DNA from: Pseudomonas soli
Lineage (GTDB): Bacteria > Pseudomonadota > Gammaproteobacteria > Pseudomonadales > Pseudomonadaceae
DNA: 64,000 nt
Assembly: GCF_900110655.1 (NCBI RefSeq)
Contig: NZ_FOEQ01000002.1
Span: 653,210 to 717,209 of the forward strand
Direction: 5' to 3'
Positions within the stretch are counted from its first letter, which is position 1. Each line of letters begins with the position of its first letter. Below, piece after piece: positions 25,905 to 34,360 of this stretch. The notes under the pieces are model-generated. The model worked only from the letters and a program-made list of their open reading frames with translations. It was not told the DNA's origin and did not search any database. A program made the position numbers and the translations under genes.

Positions 25905-27061
25905 GCCGTCTCCTGGACGGGTACGCTGCTGGGCAGATTGACGACACGCGCCTCGAGCCACTCGGCGTTTGCCAGGTCGCCTCGCGGGCACCCGGTATAG
26001 GCTGGCAGGCGATTCATCAGAGCCCAGATCGGCCGGGTCATGACACCCGCCTCATTGGTCCCCTTCAACAGCGCATCACGCTGTGCGAGATCTTGGCAGA
26101 CCACGGCATTCAGCCAGTAGTTGGAACGGCAACCCTCAGGCTCCACGACGAACTGCAGACCGGCCTCGTTGCCCTCCAGCTCGGCACGGTAAGCCTCCGC
26201 CAGAACCCGCTTGGCGGCGAGGAAACCATCCAACTGCTCGAGCTGGGCACACCCCAGGGCCGCATTGATGTTGGGCAAGCGATAGTTGTAGCCAACCTCG
26301 TCATGCACGTACTCATAAGGATGCGCACGCTTGGCCGTGGTGGTCAGGTGCTTGGCCCGACTCCCCATCGTCTCGTCGCGGGCGAGGATCATTCCGCCGC
26401 CGCCCGTGGTGATGACCTTGTTGCCGTTGAAGCTCAAGGTACCCAGCTCGCCGAAGGTGCCGGTATGCTGACCCCGGTAGTAGCTGCCCAGCGATTCCGC
26501 GGCATCCTCGACCAGCACCAGCCCCCACCTCTCGCACACTCGAACAAGGTCAACCAGCGCTACCGGGTGACCAAAGGTATGCATCGGCAGACAAGCCCGG
26601 ATGATGCGACCGTCCTCGCGCAGGCGGCACAGACCGTCGTCACCGCGCTCCGCCACCTGCTCCAGCCATGCATCGAGCGCACGGGGGGACAGGCCCAGGG
26701 TCTCACGATCAACGTCGACGAACGCCGGTGTGGCACCACAGTAGGCGATGGCGTTGCAGGTGGCGACGAAGGTCAACGACTGAGTCACGACCAACTCGCC
26801 TGGCTTCACACCCGCCAGCAGTAGCGCAACGTGCAGCGCCGCAGTGCCGTTCACTGTGGCGACCGCACGGGAACACCCGGTATAGGCCTGCATGTCACGC
26901 TCAAAGCGATCGACGAAGGCGCCGACACTGGACACGAACGTCGACTCGATGGTGTCGACCACATACTGACGCTCATTGCCCGTGAACAGCGGCGCATGCA
27001 GAGGAATGAATTCGTCCGTGCGGTATTGCGCGCGAATGAATTTTACAAGTGAGTCGATCAT
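25901..27061 (-). CDS. legC: PLP-dependent aminotransferase (DegT/DnrJ/EryC1, LegC type)
   Basis: A 386-residue sugar aminotransferase placing the 4-amino group on the keto sugar made by LegB. It has FIPLHAPLFTGNERQYVVDT and FVSSVGAFVDRFE at the start, as in the LegC subfamily. The PLP region is LVEDAAESLGSYYRGQHTG, and the internal-aldimine lysine is in LSFNGNKVITTGGGGMI. Its ribosome site GAGGTC overlaps the legB stop region, with 8 bases between genes. The C-terminal tail overlaps legG. Confidence 0.92.
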   Translation of the reverse strand: MIDSLVKFIRAQYRTDEFIPLHAPLFTGNERQYVVDTIESTFVSSVGAFVDRFERDMQAYTGCSRAVATVNGTAALHVALLLAGVKPGELVVTQSLTFVATCNAIAYCGATPAFVDVDRETLGLSPRALDAWLEQVAERGDDGLCRLREDGRIIRACLPMHTFGHPVALVDLVRVCERWGLVLVEDAAESLGSYYRGQHTGTFGELGTLSFNGNKVITTGGGGMILARDETMGSRAKHLTTTAKRAHPYEYVHDEVGYNYRLPNINAALGCAQLEQLDGFLAAKRVLAEAYRAELEGNEAGLQFVVEPEGCRSNYWLNAVVCQDLAQRDALLKGTNEAGVMTRPIWALMNRLPAYTGCPRGDLANAEWLEARVVNLPSSVPVQETA

Positions 27062-27069
27062 TCGCGACC

Positions 27070-28050
27070 TCAAACGTTGTAGATAGCAGCTTTGTACTTG
27101 GCCAGGTTTTGCGGCTGAGTGAACCATTCGATGGTCTTTTGCAGACCGTCGCGAATGGAATACTCCGGCTTGAAGCCGGTCAGCGAGTTAATCTTGCTGT
27201 TGTCGCACCACAGGCGGAATACTTCGGATTTTTCCGGACGCACGCGCTGCTCATCGAAGAGGAACTCGACATCGCTGTTCATGAGTTCGCGGATCATCTT
27301 CAAGGTGTCGCCAACCGAGATCTCGAAGTTGGAACCGATATTCACCACTTCGCCAACCGCCTTGTCGCAACCTGCCAGTTCGAGGAAGCCGCGACAGGTA
27401 TCCGCCACATAATTGAAGTCACGGGTCGGCGAGACATCGCCCAGTTTGATCTGGCGCTGACCGGAGGCGATCTGACTGATAATGGTCGGGATTACCGCGC
27501 GCGCAGACTGGCGTGGCCCGTAGGTGTTGAACGGACGGGCAGTGGTCAGCGGGAGGTCGAAGGCATTGAAGAAGCTCATTGCCATCGCATCGGCACCGAT
27601 CTTCGAGGCGCTGTACGGAGACTGAGGCTGCAACGGGTGCTTTTCGTCGATCGGAACATATTGCGCGGTGCCATAGACTTCGCTAGTGGAAGTATGAATG
27701 ACACGCTGGACGTTATTATCCAAGGCTGCCTGACAGATATTCAGGGTACCTTTTACATTGGTATCCACATAGCTATCAGGAGCAACGTAGGAATAGGGAA
27801 TGGCAATCAGCGCAGCAAGGTGGAAGACCGTATCAACGCCCTTGGTAATGTGCTTGCAGTAATGCGGATCGCGCACATCTCCGTTAAGCACCTCGATATC
27901 GCTGAGGCAGTCCACATCCTCCAGCCAACCCCAATAGTTGAACGAGTTATATTGGGAAAGCGCCTTGACCTTATAACCTTGACGTACCAGCAACTCCGTC
28001 AGATGAGAACCAATGAAGCCATCGGCTCCTGTCACCAAAACCGTATTCAT
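27070..28050 (-). CDS. legB: NDP-GlcNAc 4,6-dehydratase LegB
   Basis: A 326-residue extended SDR opening the leg operon. The Rossmann motif is VLVTGADGFIGSHLTELLVR. The catalytic segment is HTSTSEVYGTAQYVP and SPYSASKIGADAMAMSFF (Tyr-x-x-x-Lys), followed by TARPFNTYGPRQSARAVIPT. YNSFNYWGWLED is typical of LegB. It forms the 4-keto-6-deoxy sugar from UDP- or GDP-GlcNAc; the PtmE-like gene in the operon raises the GDP option. ATG 28050 follows AAAGGG. Its promoter must lie in the 737-bp divergent region. Confidence 0.92.
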   Translation of the reverse strand: MNTVLVTGADGFIGSHLTELLVRQGYKVKALSQYNSFNYWGWLEDVDCLSDIEVLNGDVRDPHYCKHITKGVDTVFHLAALIAIPYSYVAPDSYVDTNVKGTLNICQAALDNNVQRVIHTSTSEVYGTAQYVPIDEKHPLQPQSPYSASKIGADAMAMSFFNAFDLPLTTARPFNTYGPRQSARAVIPTIISQIASGQRQIKLGDVSPTRDFNYVADTCRGFLELAGCDKAVGEVVNIGSNFEISVGDTLKMIRELMNSDVEFLFDEQRVRPEKSEVFRLWCDNSKINSLTGFKPEYSIRDGLQKTIEWFTQPQNLAKYKAAIYNV

Positions 28051-28787
28051 CTTCAACCCTTTAATTCGTTGCCAACGGGACCCGAGACACGGGCCACAGA
28101 CCTTTGCGTTGGGAAGCCACGATGCCATGCCCCACCATTGCCACAATACTCGGCGAGCTCACAGAATCGCGACTGCAAGGCGCTAGCGAGCCGCTAGCCG
28201 CCTCGTCTCCGGACGGTACGGTGCTCCATGGTTGTCGGCCTTCGCCGAATCCACTCCTGCTACAGCGCCGGCATATGGGCAGGCAGCAATCGCCGACGGA
28301 TCATAGCATGCCTCGTGCGCGAATGAGACTACACATTTCCTCGCCCCCATAATCGGCAACCTTGTCACGAAGTAGGTAGCGCACGGGTAGCCGACAATTC
28401 AATGCAGCATTCCTTTCCGACCAAAGGCAAAGGATATTTCCTACACCCCTAAAGCACAAAGCCTACAGAAATTCTCGACTAGAAACGATAATGCTCACCC
28501 CTGCAGGGACGATGACGCAAAACACATTGCACACGCAGGACAATCAAGATCACCCGATCAGCGCAACATCGACAAGATGGCAATTAGTCATCATCAGTCA
28601 CGGCAAACGACCGACCCCGGACCTCTGGCGGACGCCTTGGGTATAGATCCTCCCGAGAAAATGATGGACAATCGCCGACCGCTTTCAGGCGCTTCAACCC
28701 GACACCCGCCGGCAAGTACTTTTTTCGGCCGTTACCCAGCAACGGACAGAATAACGCCCAGGCTCCGCTCAGATAGGAAATCACTTA
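28051..28787. promoter_or_regulatory. 737-bp divergent control region between legB and the second glycan operon
   Basis: No convincing gene is present: the short readings here lack ribosome sites and family features. The left half (to ~28300) is GC-rich and holds two GCTAGC palindromes five bases apart (28183-28199), able to form a 6-bp stem. The right half is A/T-richer and probably holds the promoter of the plus-strand operon, since AGGAAA leads to ATG 28788. I could not fix -35/-10 boxes. A GGTAGCG stretch at 28375 partly resembles an ops element, but the match is weak. Confidence 0.5.
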
Positions 28788-29882
28788 ATGACAAAGTGGA
28801 CCAATACCATTGTTGCCTCCAACCATTCCCTTCGCGATGCAATTAGCCGGATCGACGCGGGCGGGTTGCAGATGGCGCTAGTGCTCGATGAGGAGCGGCG
28901 GCTGCTCGGCACCCTGAGCGATGGTGATGTGCGTCGGGCCATCTTGCAGAATGTCGATCTGGATACGCCTGTGCGCAACGTGGTCAACCAGTCCCCTGTC
29001 ACCGCACACGTCTCCGCCTCACGCGCCGAGCAACTCGGCCTGATGCGACGCAAGACATTGAACCATCTGCCGCTACTGGATGACGAAAAGCGCGTGGTGG
29101 GGATGTCCACTCTCAATGACCTGGCCGGCATCACCGAGCGCCCCAACTGGGTCGTACTCATGGCAGGAGGGCTGGGTCAACGCCTGCGACCATTGACGGA
29201 AAACTGCCCGAAGCCGATGTTGACCATCGCCGGAAAACCGATTCTCGAATGCATTCTTGAAAATTTCATAGAACAAGGATTTAGACGGTTTTATATTTCG
29301 GTCAATTATTTGGCCGACATGGTCCGCGATCATTTCGGCGATGGCAGCAAATGGGGTGTACAAATTCGTTATCTTGCCGAAACCAAGCGCCTGGGCACTG
29401 CCGGAGCCCTGTCCCTGCTCCCGGAAAAGCCCGTGGATCCAGTGCTGGTGATGAACGGCGACCTGCTGACCCGCGCACGATTCGACTCGCTCCTCGAATA
29501 CCACATCGAACATGATGCGCAAGCAACTATGACCGTTCGTGAGTATGACTTCCAGGTACCCTACGGCGTGGTGAAGATGAACGGCTCGAGCATCGCCGCA
29601 CTGGATGAGAAGCCGGTGCACAGTTTCTATGTGAACGCGGGTATTTACGTCATCGCGCCAGGCGCGGTGGAACAGATTCCAAGCGACACCTATTACGACA
29701 TGCCCAGCCTTTTCGAACACCTGATCGAGAAAGAGCATTCCACCGCAGCGTTCCCGCTGCGTGAATACTGGCTCGATATAGGACGACTGGAAGAGTTCGA
29801 ACGTGCACAGCATGAGTGGCCTTCCCAGGGGCATCTCAACAAGCCGCACTTCACTCCCGCCGGCGCCCTGGAGTCGATCTGA
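28788..29882 (+). CDS. Second CBS-domain sugar-1-phosphate nucleotidyltransferase, PtmE-like
   Basis: A 364-residue paralog of the product at 21917-22987, with the same order. CBS domains fill residues ~8-115 (RLLGTLSDGDVRRAIL; LNHLPLLDDEKRVVGM). The transferase domain then has VLMAGGLGQRLRPLTENCPK, VMNGDLLTRARFDSLLEYH and LDEKPVHSFYVNAGIYVIAP. The two copies are clearly related but diverged through most positions. It leads the plus-strand operon and so may activate a sugar for the ABC-exported glycan rather than for the leg pathway. Nucleotide and sugar are not decided by sequence. Confidence 0.87.
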   Translation: MTKWTNTIVASNHSLRDAISRIDAGGLQMALVLDEERRLLGTLSDGDVRRAILQNVDLDTPVRNVVNQSPVTAHVSASRAEQLGLMRRKTLNHLPLLDDEKRVVGMSTLNDLAGITERPNWVVLMAGGLGQRLRPLTENCPKPMLTIAGKPILECILENFIEQGFRRFYISVNYLADMVRDHFGDGSKWGVQIRYLAETKRLGTAGALSLLPEKPVDPVLVMNGDLLTRARFDSLLEYHIEHDAQATMTVREYDFQVPYGVVKMNGSSIAALDEKPVHSFYVNAGIYVIAPGAVEQIPSDTYYDMPSLFEHLIEKEHSTAAFPLREYWLDIGRLEEFERAQHEWPSQGHLNKPHFTPAGALESI

Positions 29883-30023
29883 GGCAGTTCTGCAGACAAC
29901 CACGTGGTCCGAGCGAGGCAAAGCCAGCACGCCTCACACATGCACTTTCGCTGGAAACGCTTCAACCTCGTCGGTCAACAGTACTTTGACACCAAGCAAA
30001 TCGAGATAGAAGGAAGCAATCCG

Positions 30024-30434
30024 ATGGTAAACATTCTTCGTATAGCTGCAGTCTCCACCCTCACCTGCGCGCTGCTCAGCGGCTGTGACCAGTCCGCACC
30101 ACCAGCACAGAACAACGCGATAGGCCGCCCTGCGGCCACGCAGAACACCACCGCTGAAGTCAAGTCCCAGGAAGCTCTCGGCCTGGCCCTGTCGTCGCCA
30201 GAAGCTGCCGCCCAGATTGCCGCCAAGTATCCTGAGGCCGTCGCCCAGGCGACCCTCAGGGCTTCCGAACAGGCACTGGCTGACTTCAAGGCCTCCCCCG
30301 AGTCCGCCAAGGTGAATCTGGCGGCTTATGCGCAACTGGCTACCGCTGCAGCCAGCGCAGCCCCTGATTCGAAGACGGTGCAAGACGCCGCAAGCAAGAC
30401 CCGGGAATTCAAGGACAAAGCCGAGCGCATGTAA
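30024..30434 (+). CDS. Small alanine-rich lipoprotein of unknown function
   Basis: A 136-residue protein with a lipoprotein signal: hydrophobic residues 4-18 and the lipobox LLSGC, with Cys21 as the predicted lipidation site. There is no Asp at +2 that clearly imposes inner-membrane retention (the next residue is Asp in CDQ, which under E. coli rules would favour the inner membrane; rules differ in Pseudomonas). The mature part is Ala/Gln/Ser/Lys-rich and probably helical (EAAAQIAAKYPEAVAQATL). AGGAAG precedes ATG 30024. It is 141 bases after the ptmE-like gene and 127 before the GT-B gene. No domain recognised. Confidence 0.75.
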   Translation: MVNILRIAAVSTLTCALLSGCDQSAPPAQNNAIGRPAATQNTTAEVKSQEALGLALSSPEAAAQIAAKYPEAVAQATLRASEQALADFKASPESAKVNLAAYAQLATAAASAAPDSKTVQDAASKTREFKDKAERM

Positions 30435-30561
30435 CGCCACGCCCGTGATAGCCGGACGCCAGCGCTGACCTCATCGCTCGATGTCTTCAGCGCCGGCGCA
30501 ATCGGGTTGGCGACCCGCAAACTCTCGATGGAGCAATGAATATGCAATATAGAGGTCAGGC

Positions 30562-32121
30562 ATGACAGCTGGCAGCCCGTCGGGCAAAAGCATTCTCTTC
30601 GTTATAAACGAAGCAGGTGAGTTCGTTGAGCTCCGCCGTGTCGCACTCGCAGCAAAACAGGCGGGATATTCGATCAACTTTCTGTTTGCCAGCGCATCCT
30701 ATGTGAACCTCAGACAGGATCGCGCCTTCTGTCGCCTCAACGGCTTCAATGATTTTTTCCCTGGACGCTCGCTGCGCCGCTCGCACCTCTCCAGGCAATA
30801 CGCCAGCATCTCCCAGGACCTCGACAACGGTTACGCGCCTCACTCACTGAAAAATGCCACACGACCACGCATCAGCAAGCTGGCGATGTGGAGCGCACTC
30901 ATCCTGTCTTCAATCAGCAGCCCGATCATCAGACTGAGCTCCAAGCTCAATGCGGCAGCGAATGCTCGCAAGGAGCGCCGCTCCAATCTGTTTCAGCCGT
31001 TCAACTACGCGCGCAATGTCTACAACAAGATCCGCCCCTCGCTGGTCGTGTTCGGCCAGGAATTCCCCGGATCGATCAATTCGTTGCTCACTCGCATGTG
31101 CAACAACGACAAAGTACCGACATTGATCATCCCCTTTGCCGTCGGCACCACCAAGGAAATGGTCGAAAGCCTCTCCGACAAGCCGGCCTACGACAGCGAC
31201 CAGAACCTACTCAACCGAACGGCGGCAAAGCTGTTCCCGCACTGGGTGAACTACTACGCCGACAAGAAGCTGCTGCGCCTCCCTGGCGACAAGATCATTT
31301 TGCTCGAGGCATGCGGCCTGGCCCCGGAACACCCGTGGATCCCGAACAACAGCAAGGTCACCCGAATCGCGGTTGAAAGCCCGGAAATGCTGCGCTACTA
31401 CCAACGCATGCAGTTCCCCGCATCGCAACTTAGCCTGACCGGCGCCGCGTACGACGACATTCTCTACAATGCACGCCACTCCGAAACAGCTCGCGACAAA
31501 GTGCTCCGTCGACTGCGCCTGGACAACAACAAGCCCTTGCTGGTGTGCGCTTGGCCGACGGACCAGTACGGTTCGCGCAATCTGCCCATGGAGTTCCCCA
31601 ACTACAAGGCACTTTGCAACGCTTGGGCCAAGGCACTTGCCGTCGTGCACCGCTTCACGGACTTCAACGTCATCATTCGCCCTCACCCGGTCACCGACCC
31701 GGAGCTACTGATGGAAGTTCTGCGTCCTCACCGCCTCCATCATCGCGTGACCGATATCGACACCCTAGAACTTGTCCCGGCCTGCGACCTCTTCGTCGCC
31801 TGCGTGTCCTCGACACTGAGGTGGGCCACCGCCTGCGGCATCCCGGCCATCAACTACGACTGTTACGATTACGGTTACACCGACTTCGACAGCGCTGGCG
31901 GCCTGATCACGACCAACCGCTACAGCGCGTTCGTGCAGGCGATCGAGTCCATGACAGACAACAAGGAAGCCTACCAGGCTGCCCGCGCCCAGCAGCAGGC
32001 TTGCGCCAAGGAATGGGGACTTCAGGATGGTGACTCGATGAAGCGTATCATTACCCTGATCGGCGAACTGGCCCCCTCCTCCACGCCCCTCACCCCATCG
32101 ACCCAAGACAACCGCCCATGA
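30562..32121 (+). CDS. Probable GT-B glycosyltransferase of a surface glycan (unassigned family)
   Basis: A 519-residue cytoplasmic protein with a GT-B-like two-lobe pattern. The first lobe begins ILFVINEAGEFVELRRVALA. A middle helical part follows, then a donor lobe with SLTGAAYDDILY, VIIRPHPVTDPELLME (an HP motif) and LFVACVSSTLRWATACGIPA (an SS motif). HP followed by SS is shared by CDP-glycerol transferases, Kdo transferases of capsule systems and polysialyltransferases, so the donor is open. ATG 30562 follows AGAGGTC. It overlaps wzm by ATGA (32118-32121), so it is translationally tied to the exporter. Confidence 0.7.
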   Translation: MTAGSPSGKSILFVINEAGEFVELRRVALAAKQAGYSINFLFASASYVNLRQDRAFCRLNGFNDFFPGRSLRRSHLSRQYASISQDLDNGYAPHSLKNATRPRISKLAMWSALILSSISSPIIRLSSKLNAAANARKERRSNLFQPFNYARNVYNKIRPSLVVFGQEFPGSINSLLTRMCNNDKVPTLIIPFAVGTTKEMVESLSDKPAYDSDQNLLNRTAAKLFPHWVNYYADKKLLRLPGDKIILLEACGLAPEHPWIPNNSKVTRIAVESPEMLRYYQRMQFPASQLSLTGAAYDDILYNARHSETARDKVLRRLRLDNNKPLLVCAWPTDQYGSRNLPMEFPNYKALCNAWAKALAVVHRFTDFNVIIRPHPVTDPELLMEVLRPHRLHHRVTDIDTLELVPACDLFVACVSSTLRWATACGIPAINYDCYDYGYTDFDSAGGLITTNRYSAFVQAIESMTDNKEAYQAARAQQQACAKEWGLQDGDSMKRIITLIGELAPSSTPLTPSTQDNRP

Positions 32122-32969
32122 GTAAATCAGGAAAAAACCGGATCCCGCTCAAGGAGACGGTGGTCAGTAATAACAGCCAGTTCAATCTGCTCGGCCTGCT
32201 CAAGAATCTCTGGGAATTTCGCCTACTGCTCTGGGTGTTCTGCAAGCGCGATCTCAAGGGACGCTACACTCAGACAATCTTCGGCCTGGGCTGGGTCATA
32301 CTGACACCGCTGATCACCGTAGGCGTATTCGTCATCGTCTTCGGTGTCATGGTGAAGGTCCCCACCGATGGCTTGCCCACCATCATGTTCTACCTGGTGG
32401 CGGTGATCCCCTGGTACGCCTTCATGAACGTGCTGAACCCCTCGGTCCAGATGATCGAAGGCAACGCAGGCCTGATCAGCAAGGTTTACTTCCCGCGGCT
32501 GCTGATCGGTGGCTCCTACGCTGTCGGCGCGGCGGTGGACTTCCTGATCGCCTATACCCTGCTCATCACCCCGTTCGCCATCGCCTACAATGTCTGGACG
32601 CCACAGCTGCTGTTGATCATGCCATTGCTGTTGCTCTGCACACTGATGACAGGCTTGGGGGTAGGCTTGATTCTAGCCCCCCTTAACGCGAAGTACCGTG
32701 ACGTCAAGCATCTGGTACCCCTGGCCTTGCAATTGTTCTATTACTCGACGCCAGCCATCTACCCAGTTTCGGCAGTCCCGCCGTGGGCCAAGCCGTGGTA
32801 CTCCGTCAATCCCCTGTCGCTGGTCATTTCCAGCTATCGAGACGCCATGCACGGACACTGGCCGTCGAGCAGCACCCTCTTCACGCTGATCACCATTGCC
32901 GTGGTGTGCTTCACCGCCGGCGTCCTGATTTTCCAGCATTTTGACAAGAACGTGGTGGACACCCTATGA
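32118..32969 (+). CDS. wzm: ABC-2 polysaccharide exporter permease
   Basis: A 283-residue inner-membrane protein with six hydrophobic helices, the ABC-2 permease fold of Wzm/KpsM/TagG. Marks are VFCKRDLKGRYTQTIFGLGW ahead of the first helix, WYAFMNVLNPSVQMIEGNAG and PAIYPVSAVP near the C-terminus. It pairs with the ATPase gene that follows by an ATGA overlap (32966-32969). It would move a finished undecaprenyl-linked glycan to the periplasm independently of Wzx. Confidence 0.92.
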   Translation: MSKSGKNRIPLKETVVSNNSQFNLLGLLKNLWEFRLLLWVFCKRDLKGRYTQTIFGLGWVILTPLITVGVFVIVFGVMVKVPTDGLPTIMFYLVAVIPWYAFMNVLNPSVQMIEGNAGLISKVYFPRLLIGGSYAVGAAVDFLIAYTLLITPFAIAYNVWTPQLLLIMPLLLLCTLMTGLGVGLILAPLNAKYRDVKHLVPLALQLFYYSTPAIYPVSAVPPWAKPWYSVNPLSLVISSYRDAMHGHWPSSSTLFTLITIAVVCFTAGVLIFQHFDKNVVDTL

Positions 32970-34360
32970 GCTGGGCGATTCGTTGCGAAGAACTTTCCAA
33001 GCTCTACAAGATTGGAAAATCCAATGTCACCGCCGCTGAAATGGTCAATGAGCAAATCCGCTGGATGCTCGGCCGGCTGGCGCGCCCCCTGCGCAAGACT
33101 CAGTCAGCACTGCCGACACCGACGACCAACCACCACACGATTCTCGACGAACTGCAGACACAGGATGCGCCGGACAACCATTTCTGGTCCTTGAGGGATA
33201 TCAACCTCGAGGTCGAACAAGGTGACCGCGTTGGAATCATAGGCCCGAACGGTTGCGGCAAGAGCACGCTTCTGAAAATCCTTTCACGGATTACCTCCCC
33301 CTCGTCGGGACTGTTCCGATTCAAGGGTCGGCTAGTCAGCCTTCTCGAGATTGGCACGGGCTTCCACGGGGACCTTTCCGGGCGGGAGAACATTTTCCTG
33401 AATGGCTCGATCATGGGCATGAAGCCCAAGGAAATCAGCCGTCGCCTCGAAGAAATCATCGAGTTCTCAGAGCTGGGCGAACTGATCGACACCCCGGTTA
33501 AACGCTATTCATCAGGCATGTACGTGCGTCTGGCGTTTTCTGTGGCAGCGCATCTCGAGTCCGAAATCCTGATCGTTGACGAAGTCCTGGCAGTAGGGGA
33601 TGCCGCCTTTCAACGACGTTGCGCCGACAAGATGCTGCAGGTGGCCGACGAGGGGCGAACGCTGCTGTTCGTCAGTCATGACATGGACGCCGTGAACCGC
33701 ATCTGCAACCGCGCAGTGCACATGTCGCACGGCAGGATTATCGAAGACAGCCGGATCACCCAGCCACAGCAAACCGCAGTGCACTCCGCAAGCGTATCTG
33801 ACATCACACGCTCCTACATTCGCTCCGGCATCCGCCTGCAGCAAGAGATCGTATGGCCTGCCAACGATGCACCTGTATTCGACGATTGCGTGACATTGAA
33901 TGCCGTGCGTCTAGTCGATGAACAGGGAACAGTCCGCAATGAGTTCGACGTCAAGGAAGACATCATTGTCGAAGTGGTATTCTCGGTCAAAGAAGAGAAA
34001 TGGCCGATCAATGTTCATATCCATCTCAAGGACCTGGCAGGACACTACCTGCTAGTGTCGATGGACAATTCCAGGATCGACTGTGGCAAGCGCCGGCCAG
34101 GTCGATATGTCGAACGTTGCCGGATCGCCGCTCCCTTGTTGAACGCGGGAGACTTCAAGATCGACGTCGAACTGTGGCCGGGTGCAGAAGTCGATCATCG
34201 GATACTGCAGCCTTCCATTTTGAGCTTCACAGTCTCCGACGATAGCCACCCTTCTGGCGTTCGAGGCAACTGGCCAAACGCCTGGCCTGGCTGCCTGCTG
34301 CGCCCCGAACTGCAATGGGACGTTCAAACGCCAGCGCCGCAGCGCTCGTCTCTGCCATGA
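32966..34360 (+). CDS. wzt: ABC exporter ATPase with C-terminal glycan-binding-type domain
   Basis: A 464-residue protein. The nucleotide-binding domain has Walker A at residues ~93-101 (GPNGCGKST), signature YSSGMYVRLAFSVA, Walker B EILIVDEVLAVGD and LLFVSHDMD. After about residue 290 comes a ~160-residue beta-rich extension (FDDCVTLNAVRLVDEQG, IVEVVFSVKEEKWPINVHIH). This is the layout of Wzt proteins that recognise the end of their own O-polysaccharide before export. Short Wzt/KpsT types lack it. ATGA overlaps join it to wzm and to the next gene. Confidence 0.92.
   Translation: MSWAIRCEELSKLYKIGKSNVTAAEMVNEQIRWMLGRLARPLRKTQSALPTPTTNHHTILDELQTQDAPDNHFWSLRDINLEVEQGDRVGIIGPNGCGKSTLLKILSRITSPSSGLFRFKGRLVSLLEIGTGFHGDLSGRENIFLNGSIMGMKPKEISRRLEEIIEFSELGELIDTPVKRYSSGMYVRLAFSVAAHLESEILIVDEVLAVGDAAFQRRCADKMLQVADEGRTLLFVSHDMDAVNRICNRAVHMSHGRIIEDSRITQPQQTAVHSASVSDITRSYIRSGIRLQQEIVWPANDAPVFDDCVTLNAVRLVDEQGTVRNEFDVKEDIIVEVVFSVKEEKWPINVHIHLKDLAGHYLLVSMDNSRIDCGKRRPGRYVERCRIAAPLLNAGDFKIDVELWPGAEVDHRILQPSILSFTVSDDSHPSGVRGNWPNAWPGCLLRPELQWDVQTPAPQRSSLP

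Noticed and set aside
28370..28390. ops/JUMPstart element for RfaH
   Set aside because: Only the GGTAGCG core matches; the rest of the ops consensus and the 39-bp JUMPstart context are missing.
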